This document shows positions 41,563 to 51,021 of a stretch of 64,000 nucleotides of DNA, piece by piece. The notes beneath the pieces are model-generated. The model saw only the letters and a program-made list of their open reading frames with translations. It was not told the DNA's origin and did no database searches. Location of the stretch: positions 868,001-932,000 of the forward strand of contig OX337234.1 of assembly GCA_946965045.2 (NCBI GenBank), given 5' to 3'. This stretch comes from Epithemia pelagica (lineage: Eukaryota; Bacillariophyta; Bacillariophyceae; Surirellales; Surirellaceae). Both the position numbers and the translations under genes were made by a program. The first letter of the stretch is position 1. Each line of letters opens with the position of its first letter.

Positions 41563-42555
41563 TTACATGAGTTTCTTCTTTTTGAAGTATCGTTTGAGGT
41601 ATCCCACTTGGAGGTAGGTGACTCCAAACAAAATGGCGACGGAAATATAGGAGAAATAATGGACACGCGAATTAATCCCATCGGCCGTTTGTCTCATTCG
41701 TTGTTCTCGTTGTTCCATGTACCGGTATTCTTTCAAGACTTGTCGAGCCGAGGCAATCGAACTATCCAAACTGGATTCCAAGGGTGTCAAATGTTCGTCT
41801 TTGCCAAAGCCGGCTTCTTGTGCTTTGGGACTCAAATCCGTGACATCCTCACTGACCATGACGACATCGAATAGCATGTGAACTTGATAATCATAGGCTT
41901 CTTCAAAAATGTTGTCATCCAAGAGAAAACAAATTTCAATGCCTTCATAGTTTTCCGCTGCCTGTGAGGAATGATGCTTGCGAATATGATTGAGGACGAG
42001 AGGAGTGAAAAATCGCGTCTTGTCCTTGTATTCCACTTCATCCAACTGTCCTTCAAACGATTCCGCATGGACCGAAACAATGACTGGAGCCGCATTGCCC
42101 GGTCCTTTGAGGGTTTCGCCCTGTTTGGCCATGAATTTACTGGCGGATTGTGTGACCTTGTCGGGCGGATCGTCCAAAATTCCCTTGGGTATACTTTTCA
42201 ATCGAGACTTTTGCAATGTCATTTTGTACACTTGCTCGACATAAAACAATTCGACATCGGCAGCTTCCTTGGGATCCTCGTACAATTGTTCATCGGGCAA
42301 GGGCAACAAGACGACATGGGCATCGTCATCTTCCGGAATACTAAATTCCATACATCGATGCCCCTCGCCCGATTCCAATGACAAAATAATGGGATAGGCG
42401 CTTGTAGTGGTTGTTCTTGTCGAGACTGCCAGGAGTACCAGCAGGCTCAGACAGACACTCCGAACCACGGACAAAAAGGAGGAAGGAGCATGACCCAAAG
42501 CGGAGGACCGCCTTGACTTTGGCAGGCACCGACCACTTCCCCCAATGGACCTCAT
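41563..42555 (-). CDS. p24/TMED family cargo receptor (GOLD domain)
   Basis: A single 330-residue ORF with ATG at 42555. A hydrophobic leader (VCLSLLVLLAVS) precedes a GOLD-type lumenal domain starting YPIILSLESGEGHRCMEFSI. A coiled-coil follows (SSIASARQVLKEYRYMEQREQRMRQTADGINSRV), then one membrane segment (YFSYISVAILFGVTYLQVGYL) and the cytosolic tail KRYFKKKKLM. The tail ends KKLM, a KKxx-type COPI retrieval signal. This is the p24 layout, acting in ER-Golgi vesicle cargo selection. It is longer than typical p24 proteins (about 200-230 residues) because of an insert with QSASKFMAKQGETLKG in the lumenal part. Confidence 0.8.
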   Translation of the reverse strand: MRSIGGSGRCLPKSRRSSALGHAPSSFLSVVRSVCLSLLVLLAVSTRTTTTSAYPIILSLESGEGHRCMEFSIPEDDDAHVVLLPLPDEQLYEDPKEAADVELFYVEQVYKMTLQKSRLKSIPKGILDDPPDKVTQSASKFMAKQGETLKGPGNAAPVIVSVHAESFEGQLDEVEYKDKTRFFTPLVLNHIRKHHSSQAAENYEGIEICFLLDDNIFEEAYDYQVHMLFDVVMVSEDVTDLSPKAQEAGFGKDEHLTPLESSLDSSIASARQVLKEYRYMEQREQRMRQTADGINSRVHYFSYISVAILFGVTYLQVGYLKRYFKKKKLM

Positions 42556-43550
42556 GTTTTGGCTGTCGTTGCGGTTGTCGGGTCAGGACAAGGTCGTCGA
42601 AAGAGAGCTACTCCTTTTGTTGCTTATATTGCAGGAGGTTGTATCCACAAGGACGACTTTGACTTTGCTGGTTTGTGCCACCGTCCACTGTTGTGCCAAT
42701 GGTTCAGTCACGAATCACGAACTATGAAGCCTTAACTCTAAGAAAGAATATATGTCCCCATTTATATAAGCGAACGACGGGACAATGGTGGCCAAAATGC
42801 CGCCAACCGCCGATTTCTCCCTCTAACGAGATCCATCTTCGAGGTCCTTTGTGAGAAGACAATGAAATTGAAAGATCTGAAGAGAAGATATACCACACCA
42901 ACTTGGGAGAGTAAGGCGAATGCGTTGCCTTTTTCGGGACCTTGACCATTCCAAACAAGAAGACACCCCCCGAGATTGAATCTGCCAAGCCTTGATTTGT
43001 GGACCGTTCTCATTGAAACGAGCATAGGAATCTTGTCGATATGTAACGGTAGACCCCCCTACGAGTCATGTTGAACCAAGAAGAATCACCATGAATTGCT
43101 GCGATAGTCGACATTCATGATTCGTGAGAGTGCGGGATCCTGTCGAACGATACTACAAGTCAAACTCTTGCCAGACCAAGCACCACTGCCCCAAACCCTA
43201 CTGGTAGGACAAGGTTTGTTTGCGGAAGGAAACAAGGACCGATTTTCCTTGTCTTATTGATCATCATGTCATGGAATCCCCGAAATTTGGACATGGGTAC
43301 GGTTTGCTCCTTGAACGGTCGTCACTCGCGTGACCACTACTCCTAACAAATAAAATTGAGTTTGTGACGGTGCCTAAATCAGGGTCTCATTCCCAAGAGA
43401 AGTTCTTTTTGAAAGGGCATTCATTTGTACCCTATCTTACAGCATTCTCCACTTCATTAGCCCACAATGCCTCTCTGGGACAGGCAAGTAGTAGTATGTG
43501 GTATAAAATAGGAGTTCTGGTGTGTGGGAACGATACCCTTTATTGTTTCT
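42556..43550. other. Upstream of TMED and 3' flank of LRR gene, no gene
   Basis: 995 bp with only short domain-free frames. Confidence 0.4.
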
Positions 43551-44903
43551 CTAAAAGCATGCACCACGTTTGCACGCCCCTTGTCGCGGACCAAAGTCTC
43601 CCCATTCCGCCATTTTGCGCACATAAAAATACATGTCTCCCTCCAGTTCGCGCAAATGGCAGGCTTGATAGAGGCGATGCAATATTCGAGGGACCAACAA
43701 TCGCAAGGGTACGAGGCTTCGACCTACACTGTTCCGGTCTGCGGTTTGTCGAGACTCGCTTTCAGCCAGGCGCAATTGCCAAAACTTATTGAATCCACAG
43801 TGAGCTTCGTCCAAGTAGAGTTGTAATCGTTGATCCAATGTGCTGTAGAAGGGCTTTCCAGCAGCCATTCGTTCTTCCCGAACGTCCCAAGGGTACAGTG
43901 AACGAGCCTCATCGGATATTTCAGCGTCGTAAGAATAGCCCAGATCCAAAACTTCCAAGGTAGAATTGTTTTGCAATGACATGACTATTTTCCCGACCAG
44001 TTTGTCACATTCTTCTTCCGTAGCATCATGGCAAAAATAGCCTCCAAAATTCTTCTTTAGATACAGCCCGTACAGGTTCAGACCCGGCAGCAACGGAACA
44101 AGAATTGTTTCAATTCCATGGCGAGTAAAATTGTTGGAATTGAGATTTAAAACCCTGAGAGTTTGGTTCTCTTGTAATGCCGTCAAAAGAGCGTTCATGC
44201 CACTATCATCTAGATCACATCGGGCCATAACAAGCTGGGTGAGTGTTTTGTTTGCGATAAGTGCTTGAGCAATGCTTGAGTATACAATCGGATTGCTCAC
44301 TGTGCCATCCCCTGGTAGTGATAACCTTTCCACACTGTCATTCTGGGCAAGTCCCTGTGCAAGGCCAAGCAAACCATTTTGAGGAATACCTTCCGAATGA
44401 AGCCAGACATTACGTAAGGATGGCATGCGAACAAAAATGTTGAACAGAGATTCTTTGACATCATCATCTTCATTCCCGGATTCTTCAGGAAGAAAGTCAC
44501 TATGCAAATCAAGTGTTTCTAGACTGTCCCTGGTACCCGGCGCAGTTGAAAGGATACGGAAGAGCCCACGGAAGAAACCGAAGTGGTTGGGGCACACAAT
44601 TTTAAGAAATCTGAGCCGAAACTTTGCCTCCGAGAGTATCCGATAGAACTCGTGGGATCCTTCTGGCATAACTATAGGGAAGGAGAAAAGCAAATGGTCC
44701 AAGACTGTGTTCTGCTGCAATGCATGGTAGAGCTTGGTAATTTCGGGTCCTCGTGTATCGAGACGATCTGCCCATACGTCCGTCTGCGAGGGATCGTTTT
44801 GTGCCAGTTTGGCCAGCAAGCTTGTCGAGAACAAGAAATTGGAGGATGGAATCGTCCTCCTCCTCAAAACGTTATTGTCGCTATCACTGGCTGAGCCTGA
44901 CAT
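43551..44903 (-). CDS. RNI-like LRR protein, intact copy
   Basis: A 450-residue ORF. The ATG at 44903 (MSGSASDSDNN) is chosen because the homologue at 52362 starts the same way; more upstream codons are open. It has an N-terminal helical part (ITKLYHALQQNTVL), a run of leucine-rich repeats of ribonuclease-inhibitor spacing (LLGLAQGLAQ, IAQALIANKTL, LLTALQENQTLRVLNLNSNNF), then VLDLGYSYD. The conserved C-terminal helix block is STLDQRLQLYL..GFNKFWQLRLA..VPRILHRLYQACHLRELEGDMYFYVRKMAEWGD. Probably a cytosolic or nuclear protein-interaction module. No signal peptide. One of three copies in the window. Confidence 0.7.
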   Translation of the reverse strand: MSGSASDSDNNVLRRRTIPSSNFLFSTSLLAKLAQNDPSQTDVWADRLDTRGPEITKLYHALQQNTVLDHLLFSFPIVMPEGSHEFYRILSEAKFRLRFLKIVCPNHFGFFRGLFRILSTAPGTRDSLETLDLHSDFLPEESGNEDDDVKESLFNIFVRMPSLRNVWLHSEGIPQNGLLGLAQGLAQNDSVERLSLPGDGTVSNPIVYSSIAQALIANKTLTQLVMARCDLDDSGMNALLTALQENQTLRVLNLNSNNFTRHGIETILVPLLPGLNLYGLYLKKNFGGYFCHDATEEECDKLVGKIVMSLQNNSTLEVLDLGYSYDAEISDEARSLYPWDVREERMAAGKPFYSTLDQRLQLYLDEAHCGFNKFWQLRLAESESRQTADRNSVGRSLVPLRLLVPRILHRLYQACHLRELEGDMYFYVRKMAEWGDFGPRQGACKRGACF

Positions 44904-45282
44904 ATGGACTTTCAACAAGGGTGATACGGCGTCAACAAATCTAGCGGTAACATGAGAAGGACCTTCTTTCGACTTTTTTATTTGTGATCTCATTTGTAAA
45001 CGCGACCTAAAGACGAATGGTTCCGGCAACTAAGATAGGTACCTACGTAGGTAGTTTTGTTAGAGTAACAGAATAGGAGTTCGGGGAACTCCTCCGTTCT
45101 GGTTCAAGAGACCAGTCGAAAGTTTACTTTCTGTATCCCAGGTGCCAAGGATCTTGGCTCCACAGCAGCAGATAGTCATTTCTTGTGTGTGACTAAATGC
45201 TGGACTGTCCCAGCCGCAAAGCCGCACTGTCTCTTCTCTGATCTATGGGAAAGATGACCCAGATTGTTTCTCTAGTACCTAG
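44904..45282. other. Upstream of LRR copy and left flank of young Copia element
   Basis: No gene. The last five bases (45278-45282, CCTAG) are the target duplication of the Copia element. Confidence 0.6.
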
Positions 45283-45576
45283 TGTTGGAAATAATGATGA
45301 AGACGGAAAAATGATCCACGAGTCCTCAGAGCCACCCGGCGACCAAGTTGAGACAATGACGAGAACTACTTATCGAAGCAGTCACGAACAATCACGCGAG
45401 CGAGAAGGTAAGCGCGTTACGTTCGCTGACGTGGTAAAATACGGGAAACCAAAGACGAGCGAGGCGAAAAAGACGAGAGCTCATTCTTTGGAGATAATCA
45501 AGAAAGTAAAGTAAAATTACGTTTTACATCTACGACGATAGCGACGAAGCTGACGGCATCCTTGCATCGTACAACA
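45283..45576 (+). repeat. 5' LTR
   Basis: Starts TGTTGGAAATAATGATG and ends TCGTACAACA. The following TTATCTC is the likely primer-binding start, also found at the left Copia element. Confidence 0.95.
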
Positions 45577-45639
45577 TTATCTCCAAAGAAAACACGAAAT
45601 CCTACAAACCGTCTTTTCAAGCGCATCAACGCAATTTCC

Positions 45640-46383
45640 ATGTCCAGCCCAAACAAGCAAGAGATCGACAAACTTATCCAAGAACTCGAAGAACTCACAA
45701 CTCGACAGAGAGAAGTGCTTGCCCAAATCAAGAGCATCCGGGAAGTTCCCATCGTTGAAGCGACACGGGTTGCCACTGGGGCAAAGTCCCAGCCCGGAGG
45801 GTACGAGACAGGCGACAGTGAAGAAGGCAGTCAGTCGGAAAAGAAGCCGGCGGCCGCGCAGAGAAGAAACAAGTATCAACGATCATTGCCCACTGCATCC
45901 AGTGTGGCCAGTTCAAGCGTGGAAGTCGTTGGAGTCATTCGTCACCAACAATCTCGAGGACAAGAGTCGGACGGCGATACCACTCTTTATTCGGAGAACG
46001 AAGGAGCTGAAAGAGAACCAATCACATATACAACAGCGGAACTCTCGGCATTGAAAAGTGGCTGCACCTTGTGGACCTCAGCAGTTTCAGGGAAGCGGTA
46101 CATCATCCACAAGAAAAGGAGGGCTTTCCGAGTGGGAGACATAGTTCGAATTGTCAATCCCGCTTCGCTCCACGTCGGAGAAGCACCAACCATTTGTGAC
46201 GGCACGGGTGTTGTTGCCCGAGTCACCGCATACCAAGTAATCGTCCACACTGATAGTGGCCAGGACGTTCGACGAGGTAAGAACAACATCCGATATCTCT
46301 CAGCAGAGAAGGATGAGCAGTTCGAGCGCGTCCAACCCGTCCAGCCAGGACGGCGCCCCCAGTTCGCCAGGTACCACGCCTGA
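45640..46383 (+). CDS. Copia ORF1, extra protein with SH3/KOW-like segment
   Basis: 247 residues from the ATG at 45640. An N-terminal coiled coil (LIQELEELTTRQREVLAQIK) is followed by a Gln/Ser-rich charged middle. A compact C-terminal part with alternating hydrophobics (FRVGDIVRIVNPA, GTGVVARVTAYQVIVHTDSG) looks like a small beta-barrel. Copia elements usually have no separate ORF before gag, so this is either a capsid-like first product or an accessory protein. It overlaps ORF2 by 71 bp in another frame, which would allow frameshifting or reinitiation. Confidence 0.6.
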   Translation: MSSPNKQEIDKLIQELEELTTRQREVLAQIKSIREVPIVEATRVATGAKSQPGGYETGDSEEGSQSEKKPAAAQRRNKYQRSLPTASSVASSSVEVVGVIRHQQSRGQESDGDTTLYSENEGAEREPITYTTAELSALKSGCTLWTSAVSGKRYIIHKKRRAFRVGDIVRIVNPASLHVGEAPTICDGTGVVARVTAYQVIVHTDSGQDVRRGKNNIRYLSAEKDEQFERVQPVQPGRRPQFARYHA

Positions 46384-49345
46384 AGGGCGTGGTGCTGGTG
46401 GTCCAGGCCGAGGAGGAAGAGGCCGTGGACGAGGAAGAGGACGTGGTGGACGCGGAGGTCGTGGAGGCAGAGGAGGCCACACGAGTAGTAATGCATTCAA
46501 GGGCAACACGGAAGGCATGAACGGCCACGTGTTTCAAGTCTTCCATGAATGCAATGACAAGCGACAGTTCACCCGAACACTGGAAGCATTAGAGGAACAC
46601 TTCGCGAAGACGTTCAAGCATGCGGGCGACATGGTGGTCCTTACCCGAGATTTGAAGAATCCGTCCGTTCAAGAGCCAGCCGATCTCCCAGACGAAGAGA
46701 CGAGTCGCTCGAAGATTGGTATGTTGGTGAGTTATCGCGGACCCCACCAACCGCAAAATCAGCAACAAGGACAATCTTCAACCAGTAATGGGCTCCAGTT
46801 TGCCCAAACAACAACCGCTCCCGTCCCTGGCCTCGACGGAGTTCTGCATGAAGCCATCATCTGCTTCCATTGCCAGGGTCCTGGTCATTATGCAAGCCAG
46901 TGTCCGCATCGGGCCGATAACAACGAGGCAGCCACTGGGGTTACCATGCTCCAGAGCCATGGTCCCGTCCACAACTTCACCTTTCTGCATTTTGATTGTT
47001 GTTTCTCGCAATCACGCCATGTTGCTATACCCGATTCTTGGGTTTTGTTGGACAGCCAGTCCACAGTGTCCGTCTTCCGAAATGCCACCTTGCTCCAACA
47101 CATCCGCCCTGCCGTTTCCCCCCTCACGGTCTACACCAATGGCGGTTCCCAAATCTCTCGTCTTGTTGGGGACATCCCCAATTTTGGCGAAGTATGGTTC
47201 AACCCACAATCTCTGGCCAACATCCTATCCCTTGCTGCTGTCCGTCAGCGGTGCCGTGTCACCATGGACACTGCTGGTGCCTCCGCCATTGCTGTGCACC
47301 GGAAGGATGGTTCGGTAATGCTTTTCAAAGAGAGCCCCATGGGTCTCTATTATTTTGATGTGAACGATCCCACTAACTCTATTAATTCCCCTTCTGCCCC
47401 TTACCTTTTTCTCAATAGTGCGACTGGGTATTCCCCCTGTGAGGTCGAAGGAGCGGATCGTGCCCGTACTCTTTACAGGCAACTCGGTCGACCCTCCCAA
47501 AGCGATTTCCTCGACGCACTGGCAAATAATGTCGTCCAAAACTGTCCCGTCACCCCCGAAGATGCCAAACGCGCCCTCAAAATTTACGGCCCAGACCCCG
47601 CCACCATCAAAGGCAAAACCGTAAAGCGACCGACACCCGCTGCACCACAAGTAGTCCCAACGGATATCCCTACCAAAATCAAGAACGAACACCGACGCGT
47701 GACGATATGCGCGGACAATTTCTACGTCCAAGGTCACATTTTCTGTCACACTATTTCCAAGCACCTCCATTTCCGCACCGTTGCAGCAATCTCCAATCGA
47801 CGCAAAGCAACTCTCGAGAAGGAAATTAAGGACGTCATCAACATGTATCATGCCAGAGGTTTCGAAGTCACAGATTTCCACGCAGATAACGAATTTGCAC
47901 CAATCCAACAGAGAATTCTCCCCGTCCTATCAAACATCGTTGCCGCTGACGACCATGTCGGACAAGTTGAGCGATCCATCAGGACCATCAAGGAGAGGGT
48001 CCGAGCCCTAGTTCACGGCCTACCGTATCGACGCTACCCGTCCCTATTAGTGCGAGAAATCGTGGCGCATGCCGTCCGCACTCTCAACCAACTACCAAGC
48101 AGAAAGGGCGTGTCCACCACCATGAGCCCACGGAAAATAGTGACGGGCCTACCTGACCCGGATTTCAACAACATGCGCATCAAATTCGGCCATTATGCCC
48201 AAATATTCGAAGAAAGACGAAGAACGAACACGACCGCCCCGCGAACCATTGGCGCCATTGCACTCAACCCAACTGGCAACACCCAAGGGAGTTACTACTT
48301 CCTATCCTTAGACACGGGTGCTCGCGTCACACGCCAACAGTGGACAGAGCTCCCCATTACACAAGCGGTAATCGACCGTGTCGAAGAATTGGCTGAACAG
48401 CAAGACCAACCACTCATTGATGGTGAGCTGGTTTTCGAATGGGCCCCGAACATCCCCATCATTGACGACAACGATGAGGTACCCAACGACAACGATGACC
48501 TTTTGAATAACGACGAATCGGACAAAGAAGCGGAAGAAGCGGAAGAAGAAATCAACGACGGGAACAGTGACGACTCTGATCCCAACGAAAACGATGTCGA
48601 GTCAAGCAGTGACGAACCACCGGCATCAGATGAAGATGATGACGACGAGCCACCAATGGTTTCAACAACAGACGATGAAGACAACGACGATGATAATGAC
48701 GACGACGATGATCACGGGGAAATTGAAGAAGAAGAAAGAGCGCACAGTGAAATGGATGAAGATGAAGGAGCGCATCATACACAAGAGTATCAGGATGAAG
48801 ATGAAGGAGCGAACGATTATGACGAGCATAATGATGAAGACGGCGATGGCGAAGCAACCGCCATGTCCGAGGACGACATGCCCCGACACGAGTACAATTT
48901 GAGGAGCGACCGGACACGCTCCTACAGCCACAGACTTGACCACCAAATGGACACCGCGGACGGTAGCACATCATACATGCATATGCAATTTCTCCAACGT
49001 GCGATCCGTCACGCAACAACCAACGTGAACAAACGAAAACCGATCCATTCTTTGGTGGCCCACTTCATATTCACCCAAATGTCTGCCCAAGCAGGCATCA
49101 AGAAACATGGTCAAAAGGCCATAGACGCACTTCTCAAGGAATTCACACAATTAGATAATCAAGATACATTCGATCCCCAGGACGCATCAAAGCTTACGGC
49201 ACAACAGAAGAAAGCAGCCCTCAGATCAGCAAAGAGAAACGCTGTGGCAAGATCAAGGGACGATCGTGCGCGGACGGACGGTCCCAGCGACCACACTACG
49301 ATAAAAGTGAGACTGCTTCACCAGCCCTGTCAACAGACACCCTGA
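46313..49345 (+). CDS. Copia ORF2: RGG-rich gag, protease, integrase
   Basis: About 1010 residues from the ATG at 46313. An Arg/Gly run (RGRGRGRGRGGRGGRGG) opens it. A short gag-like piece follows (HVFQVFHECNDKRQFTRTLEALEEHF), then a zinc knuckle CFHCQGPGHYASQC. The protease is SWVLLDSQSTVSVF. The integrase follows with CPVTPEDAKRALKIYGPD, first Asp in TICADNFYVQG, second in DFHADNEFA and Glu in GQVERSIRTIKERVR. After it comes a long Asp/Glu-rich linker and the approach to reverse transcriptase (QKKAALRSAKRNA). Gag before the knuckle is shorter than usual, which suggests a deletion. The last residues after RARTDG are out of frame with the true pol. Confidence 0.9.
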   Translation: MSSSSASNPSSQDGAPSSPGTTPEGRGAGGPGRGGRGRGRGRGRGGRGGRGGRGGHTSSNAFKGNTEGMNGHVFQVFHECNDKRQFTRTLEALEEHFAKTFKHAGDMVVLTRDLKNPSVQEPADLPDEETSRSKIGMLVSYRGPHQPQNQQQGQSSTSNGLQFAQTTTAPVPGLDGVLHEAIICFHCQGPGHYASQCPHRADNNEAATGVTMLQSHGPVHNFTFLHFDCCFSQSRHVAIPDSWVLLDSQSTVSVFRNATLLQHIRPAVSPLTVYTNGGSQISRLVGDIPNFGEVWFNPQSLANILSLAAVRQRCRVTMDTAGASAIAVHRKDGSVMLFKESPMGLYYFDVNDPTNSINSPSAPYLFLNSATGYSPCEVEGADRARTLYRQLGRPSQSDFLDALANNVVQNCPVTPEDAKRALKIYGPDPATIKGKTVKRPTPAAPQVVPTDIPTKIKNEHRRVTICADNFYVQGHIFCHTISKHLHFRTVAAISNRRKATLEKEIKDVINMYHARGFEVTDFHADNEFAPIQQRILPVLSNIVAADDHVGQVERSIRTIKERVRALVHGLPYRRYPSLLVREIVAHAVRTLNQLPSRKGVSTTMSPRKIVTGLPDPDFNNMRIKFGHYAQIFEERRRTNTTAPRTIGAIALNPTGNTQGSYYFLSLDTGARVTRQQWTELPITQAVIDRVEELAEQQDQPLIDGELVFEWAPNIPIIDDNDEVPNDNDDLLNNDESDKEAEEAEEEINDGNSDDSDPNENDVESSSDEPPASDEDDDDEPPMVSTTDDEDNDDDNDDDDDHGEIEEEERAHSEMDEDEGAHHTQEYQDEDEGANDYDEHNDEDGDGEATAMSEDDMPRHEYNLRSDRTRSYSHRLDHQMDTADGSTSYMHMQFLQRAIRHATTNVNKRKPIHSLVAHFIFTQMSAQAGIKKHGQKAIDALLKEFTQLDNQDTFDPQDASKLTAQQKKAALRSAKRNAVARSRDDRARTDGPSDHTTIKVRLLHQPCQQTP

Positions 49346-49347
49346 TC

Positions 49348-50940
49348 ATGTCACTGATCATCGACGCGATTGAACGACGGAAAGTCATCACCGCTGACAT
49401 CGCTGGGGCATACCTTAATGCTTTTATGCGCGATTACGTGTTAATGAAGCTCACCGGTGATGTAGTGGACATCTTCTGCCAGATCGACGAGAAATACAAA
49501 AAGTTCGTCGTTATGGAAGGAAAAACCAAGGTACTCTACGTACGACTCAACAAAGAACTGTATGGATGCGTTCAATCTGCACTACTGTGGTACGAGTTGT
49601 TCTCCACAACACTGAAAGAGATGGGTTTCGAACTAAACCCGTACGACTCATGCGTGGCCAACAAAATGATCAACGGACGTCAATGCACTGTAACCTGGTA
49701 CGTGGACGATCTGAAAGCATCGCACGTGGAAGAGAAGGTAATCGAAGATGTCGTGGCAGCAATCGAAGCAAAATTCGGGAAGATGTCGGTGTGTAGAGGA
49801 AAAGAACACACCTATTTGGGAATGAAGATTACAATCAACGACAACGGCACGGTCAGCATTATCATGCCACAATACATCGACGAAGCAATCGACATGTTCG
49901 GCGAGGATGTCACACAAGGAGCATCAACGCCTGCGAGGAAAGGACTTTTCACAATCAAGAAGAATTCACCGATACTCAGCAAAGAAAAGAAGGACAAATT
50001 TCACAGTATCGTGGCAAAATTACTCTACCTGTCACAACGTGCCCGTATAGACATCCAAACGGTCATCGCGTTCCTGTGTACCCGAGTTGCCAAATGCACC
50101 GTCGACGATTGGGCCAAATTGAAACGAGTGCTCCAATATCTGAACGCTACCAAAGAATTGGAATACATTGTCGGAGCAGACGATGTACCTCATCTCAAGA
50201 CATGGGTCGACGCATCATTCGCCGTACATGACGACATGCGCAGCCACACAGGCGGTGTAATGTCCCTTGGGCGAGGTGCTATCATCGCAAAATCAAGAAA
50301 GCAGAAGCTCAACACTAAGAGCTCGACTGAGGCCGAGGTTGTGGGTGCAAGTGACTACCTCCCAAACACGATATGGGCCAAACGATTCCTCGAGGCCCAA
50401 GGATACGAAATAGCAAGCACAAAATTCGCCCAGGACAACCAGAGCGCCATCAAACTAGAGAAAAACGGAAGAGCTTCAGCGGGGAAGCAGTCGCGCCATG
50501 TGGATATCAGATATTTTTTCATAAAAGACCGAATCAAACAAGAAAATATCGACATCCATTACTGCCCAACGGAGGAAATGTTAGCGGATTTTTACACAAA
50601 ACCACTACAAGGGAGTCTTTTCGTCAAGTTCAGAGACGTATTACTCGGACACAAGCCCATCGATTCCCTGCAAGGCTCCCCGTGCGACTCCTCGACTCAT
50701 GAGGAGCGTGTTGGAAATAATGATGAAGACGGAAAAATGATCCACGAGTCCTCAGAGCCACCCGGCGACCAAGTTGAGACAATGACGAGAACTACTTATC
50801 GAAGCAGTCACGAACAATCACGCGAGCGAGAAGGTAAGCGCGTTACGTTCGCTGACGTGGTAAAATACGGGAAACCAAAGACGAGCGAGGCGAAAAAGAC
50901 GAGAGCTCATTCTTTGGAGATAATCAAGAAAGTAAAGTAA
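49348..50940 (+). CDS. Copia ORF3: reverse transcriptase and RNase H
   Basis: 530 residues from the ATG at 49348, but the same frame is open upstream from about 49282 and encodes YDKSETASPALSTD, the usual start of the Copia reverse transcriptase. Motifs: ADIAGAYLNAF (first Asp), LNKELYGCVQSALLWY, TWYVDDLKASH (YVDD active site), and RNase H with WVDASFAVHDD, SSTEAEVVGASD, QDNQSAIKLEKNG and RHVDIRYFFIKD. The last 77 residues are encoded by the 3' LTR and contain TFADVVKYGKP. The -1 frame relation to ORF2 breaks the pol polyprotein in this copy. Confidence 0.9.
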   Translation: MSLIIDAIERRKVITADIAGAYLNAFMRDYVLMKLTGDVVDIFCQIDEKYKKFVVMEGKTKVLYVRLNKELYGCVQSALLWYELFSTTLKEMGFELNPYDSCVANKMINGRQCTVTWYVDDLKASHVEEKVIEDVVAAIEAKFGKMSVCRGKEHTYLGMKITINDNGTVSIIMPQYIDEAIDMFGEDVTQGASTPARKGLFTIKKNSPILSKEKKDKFHSIVAKLLYLSQRARIDIQTVIAFLCTRVAKCTVDDWAKLKRVLQYLNATKELEYIVGADDVPHLKTWVDASFAVHDDMRSHTGGVMSLGRGAIIAKSRKQKLNTKSSTEAEVVGASDYLPNTIWAKRFLEAQGYEIASTKFAQDNQSAIKLEKNGRASAGKQSRHVDIRYFFIKDRIKQENIDIHYCPTEEMLADFYTKPLQGSLFVKFRDVLLGHKPIDSLQGSPCDSSTHEERVGNNDEDGKMIHESSEPPGDQVETMTRTTYRSSHEQSREREGKRVTFADVVKYGKPKTSEAKKTRAHSLEIIKKVK

Positions 50941-51002
50941 AATTACGTTTTACATCTACGACGATAGCGACGAAGCTGACGGCATCCTTGCATCGTACAA
51001 CA
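50709..51002 (+). repeat. 3' LTR
   Basis: Same length and sequence as the 5' LTR. Its first 232 bases are also the coding end of ORF3. Confidence 0.95.
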
Positions 51003-51021
51003 CCTAGGATGCACCCCGTCT

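Larger units (their letters stand above)
45283..51002 (+). mobile_element. Young Ty1/Copia LTR retrotransposon
   Basis: A complete 5720-bp element. It has 294-bp LTRs (TGTTGG...ACAACA) that look identical by eye, and a 5-bp target duplication CCTAG at 45278-45282 and 51003-51007. Three ORFs follow the order extra ORF1, then gag/protease/integrase, then reverse transcriptase/RNase H. The frame changes between ORF2 and ORF3, inside the start of the reverse transcriptase. It sits about 20 bp past the stop of the LRR gene at 51022, in its 3' flank. LTR identity indicates recent insertion. Confidence 0.95.

Noticed and set aside
48295..48684. Ser-rich minus ORF
   Set aside because: Antisense of the Asp/Glu-rich linker (GAC/GAT/GAA) in Copia ORF2.
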